Shown piece by piece: positions 8,419 through 14,882 of a DNA stretch of 21,511 nucleotides. The stretch is from CAG-877 sp963660495 (lineage in GTDB: Bacteria; Bacillota_I; Bacilli_A; RF39; UBA660): NCBI GenBank assembly GCA_963660495.1, contig CAVKYO010000033.1, forward strand, positions 1 to 21,511. The letters are read 5' to 3'. Each line of letters starts with the position of its first letter. The first letter of the stretch is position 1. The translations under genes were made by a program, and so were the position numbers. The notes below the pieces were generated by a model that saw nothing but the letters and a program-made list of their open reading frames with translations, made no database searches and had not been told where the DNA came from.

Positions 8419-8446
8419 ATTATATCTCAAAAACTTCATTTGTAAA
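8419..8446 (-). promoter_or_regulatory. tetR promoter
   Basis: Reading the - strand: -35 TTTACA (8446-8441), 16-bp spacer, perfect -10 TATAAT (8424-8419). Transcription would start near 8412, just before the RBS. The inverted repeat at 8454-8469 lies immediately upstream of the -35. Confidence 0.7.
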
Positions 8447-8453
8447 GATAAAC

Positions 8454-8469
8454 TACACAAAGTTGTGTA
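8454..8469. promoter_or_regulatory. Candidate operator 1 (inverted repeat)
   Basis: Perfect 7-bp arms TACACAA and TTGTGTA separated by AG, in the tetR/MMPL divergent region, 8 bp upstream of the tetR -35. Size and position suit TetR binding; not proven. Confidence 0.5.
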
Positions 8470-8480
8470 AATGTACTACT

Positions 8481-8507
8481 TTTGACATACAAGTGTTGGA
8501 TATCAAA
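8481..8507. promoter_or_regulatory. Candidate operator 2 (27-bp imperfect palindrome)
   Basis: Arms TTTGACATACAA (8481-8492) and TTGGATATCAAA (8496-8507) match in 10 of 13 mirrored pairs, with mismatches at pairs 6, 9 and 13. It shares the CAA..TTG core with operator 1. The left arm contains a perfect TTGACA (8482-8487), but no good -10 lies 16-18 bp beyond, so its role as a -35 is doubtful. Confidence 0.55.
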
Positions 8508-8527
8508 CAAAAAAAGTCAAAAAATAA

Positions 8528-8555
8528 TGGAAATTATTAAAATTATGAATACAAT
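8528..8555 (+). promoter_or_regulatory. Probable promoter of the MMPL operon
   Basis: TGGAAA (8528-8533), 16-bp spacer, TACAAT (8550-8555). The predicted start near 8562 leaves about 20 nt before the ATG, with RBS GAGGGAGGA (8569-8577). The -35 is a 4/6 match, so this is moderate. Confidence 0.5.
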
Positions 8556-8582
8556 TAAGTATGCAAAGAGGGAGGAATAATA

Positions 8583-10646
8583 ATGAAAAAAATAGCAGAT
8601 AAAATAACAAATAACAGTATATTAATACTAATAGTAAGTTTTATCCTTTTAATAGTTTCTGTCTTTGGCTATATAAATACCAAAGTAAATTATGATATCT
8701 TAGTATATTTGCCAGAAAGTATTGATACTATAAAAGGTCAGAACATACTAACAGATGACTTTGGCTTAGGTTCATACGCCTTTGTCATGGTTGATAATAA
8801 ATCATCAAAATATATCCTTAATCTAGAGGATAAAATTAAAGACATTGAAAATGTCAACGAAGTATGTAGTGTAGCAGATATAATTGATACAACAATTCCA
8901 TATGAAATGTTACCAGATCAGGTAAAAGATAAACTATATTCAGATAATGAAACAATAATATTTGTTACCTTCAATGGTTCTACATCAGAAGATACAACAA
9001 TAAAAGCCGTAAGAGAACTACGTGAAACTGTAAAAGACGCTAGTAGAGTTAGCAGTATGACAGCCATGGTAATTGATACAATGGATTTATCAAATCAAGA
9101 AATTGTAGCTTATGTCACAATAGCCGTACTATTCTGTTTAATAATTCTATTACTAACAACAGATTCATACATTATACCATTCTTACTTTTAGGTAACATT
9201 GGTATCGCAATAATCTATAACATGGGAAGTAACTACTTCCTAGGAGATATAAGTTATATTACAAAATCAATTTCCGCAGTATTACAACTTGGTGTAACAA
9301 CAGACTTTTCAATCTTCTTATATCACAAATATGAAGATTCTAAAAAGAAAATCAAAGATAAGAAAAAAGCTATGTCAGATGCCATAGTTCAAACATTTAA
9401 ATCAATATTAGGTTCATCTCTAACTACATTTGCAGGTTTCTTAGCTTTATGTACAATGGACTTATTATTAGGTAAAGATATCGGAATAGTTATGGCAAAA
9501 GGTGTTCTATTTGGACTACTAACAGTTGTCACAATATTCCCAGCATTCTTACTAATATTTGATAAACAAATTGATAAAACAAAACACAAAATATTATTAC
9601 CAGAATTTAAAAAATTACCAAAATTTATTATATCAAAATCTAAAGCAATTCTAATTATATTCATCATTTTAATGTTCCCAGCATATTATGGAAACAGCCA
9701 TTATGATGTATATTATAAACTAGATGATTCTCTACCAAAAGACTTAGCTTTTAACGTAGCTAACTCCGACCTAGCTAAAAAGTTTAACATTACATCTCCA
9801 GAAATAATAATTCTAGATAAAAATGTAACAAGTAGCGAAATAGAAGAATTAACTGATGAGCTAAAAGAAGTTGAGGGAATAGACCTTGTACTAGCACCAA
9901 GTGAAATAATTAATAATGGATTAGAAACAATATTACCTGATGATTTACAAGATTTATTTAATAATGATAAATATCAATTAATCTTAACTAATTCAACATA
10001 TGAAATAGCATCAGATGATTTAAATGATCAAATAGCAACTATCAATAGCATAGTTCATAAATATGATAAAAAAGCCATTGTAGCTGGTGAAGGTGCCTTA
10101 ATGAAAGACTTAATAAGTATAGCTGATCATGACTTTAAATTAGTCAATTATACATCATTAGCTGTAATATTTGTAATTATGGTATTAGTATTAAAATCAA
10201 TAAGCTTACCAATACTTTTAACAACAGTAATTGAGTTTTCCATTTTCGTAAATATGTCAATAGCATACTATACCGGCACATCACTACCATTTATAGCATC
10301 AATTGTTGTTGGTACAATTCAGTTAGGAGCAACAATCGACTACGCTATTCTAATGACTACAACATATATCGAAAAAAGACAAAAAAGCGCTGATAAGAAA
10401 AAATGTATGGAAGAAACATTACAATTTACAATACCATCAATTATAACTTCAGCTTTATGTTTCTTTGCCGCAACATCAAGCGTTGGTTTCTATACAAAAA
10501 TAGATATGATTGGTTCAATCTGTAATTTATTAGCACGTGGATCATTAATTAGTATGATAGCAGTAATATTTATCTTGCCAACATTATTGATGATGTTTGA
10601 TAAGATAGTATTAAAAAATAAAAATGTCAAGAAAGAGGGAGTTTAA
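8583..10646 (+). CDS. MMPL/RND-family transporter
   Basis: A 687-aa polytopic protein with the RND two-fold plan: TM1 (12-31), first outer domain (about 33-170), five TMs (about 173-328), then TM7 (about 352-368), second outer domain (about 370-518) and five TMs (about 520-672). The acidic residues of the proton relay expected in TM4 and TM10 are present as TTDFS (D241) and TIDYA (D586), each before the IFLY/AILM stretch typical of MMPL/HAE3-like proteins, so it should be a proton-driven exporter. The outer domains are small, as in Gram-positive members that lack a TolC partner. RBS GAGGGAGGA. It is followed after 1 nt by a secreted heptad-repeat protein, its likely partner, and is controlled by the divergent TetR. 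Cargo (lipid, peptide or drug) cannot be read from sequence. Confidence 0.88.
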   Translation: MKKIADKITNNSILILIVSFILLIVSVFGYINTKVNYDILVYLPESIDTIKGQNILTDDFGLGSYAFVMVDNKSSKYILNLEDKIKDIENVNEVCSVADIIDTTIPYEMLPDQVKDKLYSDNETIIFVTFNGSTSEDTTIKAVRELRETVKDASRVSSMTAMVIDTMDLSNQEIVAYVTIAVLFCLIILLLTTDSYIIPFLLLGNIGIAIIYNMGSNYFLGDISYITKSISAVLQLGVTTDFSIFLYHKYEDSKKKIKDKKKAMSDAIVQTFKSILGSSLTTFAGFLALCTMDLLLGKDIGIVMAKGVLFGLLTVVTIFPAFLLIFDKQIDKTKHKILLPEFKKLPKFIISKSKAILIIFIILMFPAYYGNSHYDVYYKLDDSLPKDLAFNVANSDLAKKFNITSPEIIILDKNVTSSEIEELTDELKEVEGIDLVLAPSEIINNGLETILPDDLQDLFNNDKYQLILTNSTYEIASDDLNDQIATINSIVHKYDKKAIVAGEGALMKDLISIADHDFKLVNYTSLAVIFVIMVLVLKSISLPILLTTVIEFSIFVNMSIAYYTGTSLPFIASIVVGTIQLGATIDYAILMTTTYIEKRQKSADKKKCMEETLQFTIPSIITSALCFFAATSSVGFYTKIDMIGSICNLLARGSLISMIAVIFILPTLLMMFDKIVLKNKNVKKEGV

Positions 10647-10647
10647 A

Positions 10648-12270
10648 ATGAAAAACTTAAATAAAGTTATATCAGGTGTTTTAATATCAAGTTTATTATT
10701 TACACCAGTATCAACATTAGCTTTAACTAAAGAAGAAACAGTTTATACAAATTTAAACTATGATGGAACAGTTGAAAAAACAATTGTAAATAATCATATA
10801 TCTGGATTAGATAAAGGTAAAATAGAAGACGATACAGAACTAAAAGAATTACTAAATATTTCTGGTAAAGAAACTTTTACTGAAGATAACGGTATTATTA
10901 CTTGGAACGCTAAAGGTAAAGATATTTATTATCAAGGCACTACAGATAAAGAATTACCAATTACAGTAGAAGCTAAATACTATTTAGATGGCAAAGAAAT
11001 GAAAGCTAAAAAAATGGTAGGTAAAAAAGGTAAAGTAACAATAAAATTAACATTAAAAAATAATGCTTATGATACAAAATCTGGATTATATACTCCATTT
11101 GTCGTAACACTTGGAACATCTCTAAGTAATAAAACTAATTCAAATATTACTATTACTAATGGTAAAGTAACTAGTACAGGTAACAAAAGCATGGTAGTAG
11201 CTGTTGCTGCCCCAGGACTATATGAAAGCCTAGGTACTAATGAATTAAAAGGATTAGATAGCGTAGAAATATCATTTGATACTACTAAGTTTAGTCTAAA
11301 TAATATCTATCTAATTTCTTCACCAAAACTTTTATCAGAAACAGATATGAATATCTTTAATAAAATGGATACTTTAAATGCATCATTAAATACTTTACAA
11401 TCTAGTATGGATAAAGCTGTAGCAGGTGCCAATGAATTAAAATCTGGTACTGAAAAACTAGAAGTAGGAGCAAATACATTAAGTTCTAAGTTAGAAGAAG
11501 CACAAGCTGGTATTGAAAAACTAGAAACTGGTTCTGTTGAATTAACATCTGGTTTAAAACAAATTATAGCAAGTCTAACTTCAGCAAAAGAACAATTAGA
11601 AAAAGCACAAACTAGTACTGAAACAGCTACTCAAATGAAACAATTACAAGAATTGCAAGTTTCAAATAATAAAATGATAGCAAAAATTAAGTCACAATAT
11701 GGTAATGATGAGGAAAAAATTAATAATGCTAAAAAAGCCGCAGTAGAATGCAACTTACAAACTGAAGAAAATGAAGTTGTTTTAGCAACTTGTCTAATGA
11801 GTAAAGGTCTAACTTTAAAACAAATAGAAACACTACCTTACTTAATTTTATTAGAAAATAATACAGCAGCAATTAATACATTATCTTCAAAAGTAACAGA
11901 AACATCAGTAACAATTGATACAATGTTAAGTCAATTAGAAGAAGCCTTAACAAAAGCAGAAGTTGGTTCTTCGGAATTAACCTCTGGTCTAGAAACATTA
12001 AAAACTGGTATAGCTCAATTATCTGCTGGTGCTAAGACCTTATCAGATGGAACAACAGAACTATCAACAGGTACTAATTCCTTAGCTTCAGGTCTTGAAG
12101 AGTTAAATAAAGAAGGAATAAATAAATTATCATCATATGGAAAAACAGTAAATAATTATTCTAATAAATTAAAAACTTTAGTAAGATTATCAAAAAATTA
12201 TAATGGATATAGTTCAAACAATTCAACTAACTCAACATTCATTTATAAAATAAAATCAGCTACTAAATAA
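10648..12270 (+). CDS. Secreted Leu-x-x-Gly heptad-repeat protein (YhgE/Pip-related)
   Basis: A 540-aa exported protein. I start it at ATG 10648 because GAAAGAGGGAG (10631-10641) is its RBS and a clean signal peptide follows (MKNLNKVISGVLISSLLF, likely cut after TLA25). Residues about 26-230 are a beta-rich domain. Two blocks of x-x-x-Leu-x-x-Gly heptads (about 255-303 and 434-486; e.g. ELKSGTEKLEVGANTL and ELTSGLETLKTG) should form long helical rods, as in YhgE/Pip-type proteins. They flank a roughly 130-residue insert with a Cys pair (C368, C382) that could form a disulfide. Unlike YhgE there is no C-terminal membrane segment; the end is Ser/Asn/Thr-rich then FIYKIKSATK. Co-operonic with the MMPL transporter, it may act as an extracytoplasmic adaptor or extension; this is inferred from linkage. 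Confidence 0.8.
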   Translation: MKNLNKVISGVLISSLLFTPVSTLALTKEETVYTNLNYDGTVEKTIVNNHISGLDKGKIEDDTELKELLNISGKETFTEDNGIITWNAKGKDIYYQGTTDKELPITVEAKYYLDGKEMKAKKMVGKKGKVTIKLTLKNNAYDTKSGLYTPFVVTLGTSLSNKTNSNITITNGKVTSTGNKSMVVAVAAPGLYESLGTNELKGLDSVEISFDTTKFSLNNIYLISSPKLLSETDMNIFNKMDTLNASLNTLQSSMDKAVAGANELKSGTEKLEVGANTLSSKLEEAQAGIEKLETGSVELTSGLKQIIASLTSAKEQLEKAQTSTETATQMKQLQELQVSNNKMIAKIKSQYGNDEEKINNAKKAAVECNLQTEENEVVLATCLMSKGLTLKQIETLPYLILLENNTAAINTLSSKVTETSVTIDTMLSQLEEALTKAEVGSSELTSGLETLKTGIAQLSAGAKTLSDGTTELSTGTNSLASGLEELNKEGINKLSSYGKTVNNYSNKLKTLVRLSKNYNGYSSNNSTNSTFIYKIKSATK

Positions 12271-13009
12271 AAGTTTCACAAATAAACATTACTAAAACGC
12301 CAAATAGAAAAGATAATATAGTGTCTTTTCTATTTTTATATGTCAAAGAATTAGGTAAAAGTTCATATACGCTTATATGTATCATAATCCCAGCCGTAAT
12401 ACCAAGTATTAAAGAAAGAACAAAGTTATTTACATATCTAGCAATAAATAAATAGGCAAGAATAGCACCTAATAATTCTGAGAAACCAGAAAGTAATGTA
12501 TACCAAAAACTTCTTTTATGACTACCAGTCGCAAAATATATTGGAACAGCTATTGAAATACCTTCCGGAATATTATGTAACGCTATCGCAATAGATAAAG
12601 TAATACCAAGCTTAACATTACTACTAGTTGAAATAAAAGTAGTAATCCCTTCCGGAATATTATGTAAACATAAAGCAATTATTGAGATAAGACCCAATTT
12701 ATAAAGTTTATTACTAGTAAAACGCTCTTCAATTTTTTGATCAATAAAAGAAGAAAATAAAATACCTAAAACAACAAATATAAATACAATAATAAAAATA
12801 AATATATAACTATATTTAAAAGAGAGTAGAGAAACCGACTCTGGAATTAAAGAAGATAAAGAAATCATTAACATAACCCCAGCCGAAAAAGCCAAAGACT
12901 TACTAATAACACTTTCTCTAGTCTTATTTAAATAACACGGAATAATACCAAGTAAAGTACTAAATCCCGCTAAAGTTGTCACTAAAAAACTAAAAACAAT
13001 ATTTTCCAT
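12263..13009 (-). CDS. zupT: ZIP-family divalent metal transporter (ZupT-like)
   Basis: A 248-aa membrane protein with about eight predicted TMs, predicted to import Zn2+ and possibly Fe2+/Mn2+. The two ZIP metal-site helices are intact: LHNIPEG (115-121) in TM4 and ALHNIPEG (143-150) in TM5, giving H116/N117/E120 and H145/N146/E149. SGFSELLG (174-181) and AGIMIHISVYELLP (206-219) are further family blocks. The variable loop between TM3 and TM4 is short and lacks a His-rich stretch. The ZupT subfamily call follows from length and doubled HNIPEG. The start is the only good N-terminus, but no Shine-Dalgarno sequence precedes it. A TATAAA lies 5 nt upstream, so the mRNA may be leaderless. Its stop overlaps the stop of the heptad-repeat gene by 8 bp, tail to tail. 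Confidence 0.85.
   Translation of the reverse strand: MENIVFSFLVTTLAGFSTLLGIIPCYLNKTRESVISKSLAFSAGVMLMISLSSLIPESVSLLSFKYSYIFIFIIVFIFVVLGILFSSFIDQKIEERFTSNKLYKLGLISIIALCLHNIPEGITTFISTSSNVKLGITLSIAIALHNIPEGISIAVPIYFATGSHKRSFWYTLLSGFSELLGAILAYLFIARYVNNFVLSLILGITAGIMIHISVYELLPNSLTYKNRKDTILSFLFGVLVMFICETFI
12302..12337 (+). terminator. Terminator of the MMPL operon, inside the convergent zupT reading frame
   Basis: A perfect 12-bp stem AAATAGAAAAGA (12302-12313) pairs with 12324-12335 around a 10-nt loop, continuing into a T-rich stretch. It begins 32 bp after the + strand stop but lies inside the 3' coding part of the - strand transporter gene. Confidence 0.65.
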
Positions 13010-13040
13010 AGTAATTTATATACTAAAGAAAGGAAAAATA

Positions 13041-13049
13041 TGCTATAAT
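13041..13049 (+). promoter_or_regulatory. Extended -10 promoter for queH
   Basis: TGC (13041-13043) followed by perfect TATAAT (13044-13049); no convincing -35, as often with extended -10 promoters. TATGCTATAAT (13039-13049) is identical to the 11-mer at 73-83. The predicted start near 13056 gives a leader of about 18 nt. Confidence 0.7.
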
Positions 13050-13073
13050 ACGAAACGAAAAGAAGTGATACTT

Positions 13074-13697
13074 ATGAATTATGAAAAATTAATGGAAGAA
13101 CAAATTTTAAATTCTAAAGAAGGTTCAAGTTTGTTATTACACGCTTGTTGTGCACCTTGTTCATCAGCTGTATTAGAAAGATTAGCCTCACATTTTAAAA
13201 TTTCAATTCTTTATTATAATCCAAATATTACTGAAGAAAAGGAATATCAGAAACGTCTTGACGAATTAAAAAACTTTATATCAAAATTAACTTTCAAATA
13301 TCCTATTAATATAATAGAATCAAGATATGAGCCAAAAGAGTTCTTTCAAATAGCTAAAGGTCTAGAAAAAGAAAAAGAATTTGGTAAACGCTGTTACAAA
13401 TGTTATGAATTAAGACTAGAAGAAACAGCTAAAGTTGCGAAAGAAAAAAACTTTGATTTCTTTGCCACGACACTAACTCTAAGTCCATATAAAAATGTAT
13501 CCTGGCTAAACGAAATAGGACAAAATTTAAAAGAAAAGTATCAAATTAACTATCTATATTCTGATTTTAAAAAGAAAAATGGTTATAAAAGAAGTATTGA
13601 ATTATCAAAAGAGTATAATTTATATCGTCAAGACTACTGCGGATGCATATACTCGAAAATAGAAAGGGAGCAAAAAAAATATGCAAACAATAATTAA
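13074..13697 (+). CDS. queH: Epoxyqueuosine reductase QueH
   Basis: A 207-aa cytosolic enzyme of the DUF208/QueH family. It reduces epoxyqueuosine to queuosine at the wobble base of GUN-anticodon tRNAs, the last step of Q synthesis, and is a non-orthologous replacement for cobalamin-dependent QueG. The family cysteines are all present: HACCAPC (C25, C26, C29), CYKC (C107, C110) and YCGC (C189, C191), the set expected for an Fe-S/metal site and redox Cys. Start ATG 13074 is chosen because AGAAGTGAT (13061-13068), an extended anti-SD match, lies before it; a GTG at 13065 falls inside that RBS. The last 17 bp overlap the next gene. No other queuosine gene is in the window. Confidence 0.92.
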   Translation: MNYEKLMEEQILNSKEGSSLLLHACCAPCSSAVLERLASHFKISILYYNPNITEEKEYQKRLDELKNFISKLTFKYPINIIESRYEPKEFFQIAKGLEKEKEFGKRCYKCYELRLEETAKVAKEKNFDFFATTLTLSPYKNVSWLNEIGQNLKEKYQINYLYSDFKKKNGYKRSIELSKEYNLYRQDYCGCIYSKIEREQKKYANNN

Positions 13698-14418
13698 TTC
13701 CTTAGCTGATTTAAAGCTACAAGATAAAAATATAGTTGCGAGAGGAAACTGTAGTACAATATATAGCTACAATGAAGAAGAATACTTCAAACTATTAGCT
13801 GAAGAATATTATTCGCTAGCAGAAAAAGAAAATCAAGAAGTATTATATACTTTAGAAGAATTATCAAAAATAACAAATGTTCCATCCATAGCTGTACCAA
13901 AAAATATTTTTAGAAGTCCTAAAAAATTATACGGATACACATCAAAAATAATGCCTGGTGTAAGTCTTGAAAAAATACCAAAAGATACAAAAGTTGAAAA
14001 ATTAAAAGAAGCTTTAAATAAAATAAAAAAAGAAGTACGTATTTTATCACAACATCATATAAAAACAGAAGATATTGGTGGAGATAATATCTTATTTTCT
14101 GATCACATTTCTTTAATTGATTTAGAACTAAGCTTAGTAGATGAAGAAACAGAAGTAAACGTGCTATATAGAAAAACGATGCGTTCAATATTAAACTCTG
14201 TTATAACAAATAGTTTTGGAGAAAATATTACTGGAAAAATTCCATCACTTGCATTAAGACGTTTAAATGAAGACTTAAAAAATGGCGTTTCTGATAATTA
14301 TGCTAGCTTTTATGAACTTGCTATATATGAAATAGAAAGTATGGCTGATGTAAAAATAGTAACAGTAGAAGATAGTAGAAAGGCTTACCAAAAAGTAAAA
14401 AGTCAAAACAAAATGTAA
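13681..14418 (+). CDS. Protein-kinase-fold protein, uncharacterised
   Basis: A 245-aa cytosolic protein I cannot assign to a named family, with a minimal protein-kinase-like layout. A glycine-containing loop RGNCSTIYSY (21-30) is followed by EEYFKLL with K37 as the beta-3 lysine. A Glu-rich helix follows (about 50-65). YGYTSKIMPG (84-93) forms a hinge-like strand. HHIKTEDIGGDNILF (125-139) places D131 and N136 exactly five apart, as in HRDxKxxN, and SLIDLE (144-149) gives D147 as the DFG aspartate. Nucleotide-binding residues therefore appear retained although the classical HRD and DFG strings are not. It could phosphorylate a protein or small molecule (APH-like), or be a pseudokinase. The ATG at 13681 lies inside queH, with GGGAG about 10 nt upstream, indicating coupled translation. 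No terminator follows; a new promoter begins 17 bp on. Confidence 0.55.
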   Translation: MQTIINSLADLKLQDKNIVARGNCSTIYSYNEEEYFKLLAEEYYSLAEKENQEVLYTLEELSKITNVPSIAVPKNIFRSPKKLYGYTSKIMPGVSLEKIPKDTKVEKLKEALNKIKKEVRILSQHHIKTEDIGGDNILFSDHISLIDLELSLVDEETEVNVLYRKTMRSILNSVITNSFGENITGKIPSLALRRLNEDLKNGVSDNYASFYELAIYEIESMADVKIVTVEDSRKAYQKVKSQNKM

Positions 14419-14434
14419 AATTGGCATCTACACA

Positions 14435-14463
14435 TTGCATAAATTTATTAAAAATGATATATT
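14435..14463 (+). promoter_or_regulatory. Promoter of the zinc-ribbon gene
   Basis: TTGCAT (14435-14440), 17-bp spacer, TATATT (14458-14463) preceded by TGA (extended -10). The predicted start near 14470 gives a leader of about 110 nt, far longer than other leaders in the window. Confidence 0.75.
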
Positions 14464-14469
14464 ATTAAC

Positions 14470-14580
14470 TGTGAGATATCACTGGATTTTTGATATAAAA
14501 TTGGCTATTATTTTTCCTCTTTATTGAGACTGGAAACTATATCCTTTTCATAAGTCCAATTCTTTATAAGGAGGTAAACG
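14470..14580 (+). promoter_or_regulatory. Structured 5' leader that can mask the RBS
   Basis: Hairpin 1 pairs ATATCA (14476-14481) with TGATAT (14491-14496). A larger element pairs CCTCTTTAT (14516-14524) with 14566-14574, which is the Shine-Dalgarno AAGGAGG (14568-14574): nine pairs including one G-U. Inside it, GACT (14528-14531) pairs with AGTC (14553-14556), extended by TG/CA across a bulged A, and GGA (14532-14534) can pair with TCC (14542-14544). The RBS would be closed in this fold, as in RNA thermometers or translational riboswitches. It matches no riboswitch class I know. Evidence is hand folding only. Confidence 0.5.
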
Positions 14581-14760
14581 ATGGAATTCGAAGACAAGAC
14601 ATTAGTTTGTCAAGACTGTGGAAGTGAATTTGTTTTTACTGCTGGAGAACAAGCTTTTTACAAAGAAAAAGGTTTAGATAATGAACCAAAGAGATGTAAA
14701 GCATGTCGTGATAAAAGAAAAGCAGCAAGAGCAAACAGCCAAGAAAATAAAGAAAACTAA
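14581..14760 (+). CDS. Small zinc-ribbon protein (zf-trcl type)
   Basis: A 59-aa protein with four Cys in two knuckles, CQDCG (C10, C13) and CKAC (C39, C42), around FVFTAGEQAFYKEKG and EPKRC. This is the conserved pattern of the short bacterial 'probable zinc-binding' (zf-trcl) family. The C-terminal tail is basic then Asn/Glu-rich, suggesting RNA or DNA contact, but the family function is not established. It has its own promoter, long leader, strong RBS (AAGGAGG 14568-14574) and terminator, so it is a monocistronic and possibly regulated unit. Confidence 0.85.
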   Translation: MEFEDKTLVCQDCGSEFVFTAGEQAFYKEKGLDNEPKRCKACRDKRKAARANSQENKEN

Positions 14761-14763
14761 AAT

Positions 14764-14793
14764 GATTGAATAAAGTTCAATCTTTTTCTTTCT
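14764..14793 (+). terminator. Terminator of the zinc-ribbon gene
   Basis: Perfect 7-bp stem GATTGAA (14764-14770) and TTCAATC (14776-14782), loop TAAAG, followed by TTTTTCTTTCT. It starts 4 bp after the stop. Confidence 0.85.
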
Positions 14794-14829
14794 AAAAATA
14801 TCTAATATAGCATATAGTATATGGAAAAC

Positions 14830-14858
14830 TTTACTTCCAAAAACAAATATTGTATACT
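14830..14858 (+). promoter_or_regulatory. Promoter of murC
   Basis: TTTACT (14830-14835), 17-bp spacer, TATACT (14853-14858). The predicted start near 14865 coincides with the beginning of the RBS region, giving a very short leader of about 18 nt. Confidence 0.6.
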
Positions 14859-14882
14859 AAAAGTAACAAGGAGTGTATGAAA

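Noticed and set aside
8270..8470. Rightward open frame of 66 codons over the tetR start
   Set aside because: It lacks an RBS and is the antisense shadow of tetR plus its promoter region.
8482..8510. TTGACA at 8482 as the main MMPL -35
   Set aside because: The bases 16-18 bp downstream (around AAACAA) are not a credible -10; the hexamer is better explained as part of the palindrome.
10624..10647. Earlier ATG for the heptad-repeat protein
   Set aside because: It lies within the MMPL coding end and would place eight charged residues before the signal peptide; the RBS fits ATG 10648.
13065..13073. GTG start for queH
   Set aside because: The GTG is part of the RBS AGAAGTGAT; ATG 13074 is better.
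14850..14882. Upstream TTG start extending murC by 11 residues
   Set aside because: It overlaps the -10 and the RBS AAGGAG lies downstream of it; ATG 14883 has correct spacing and the normal MurC N-terminus.
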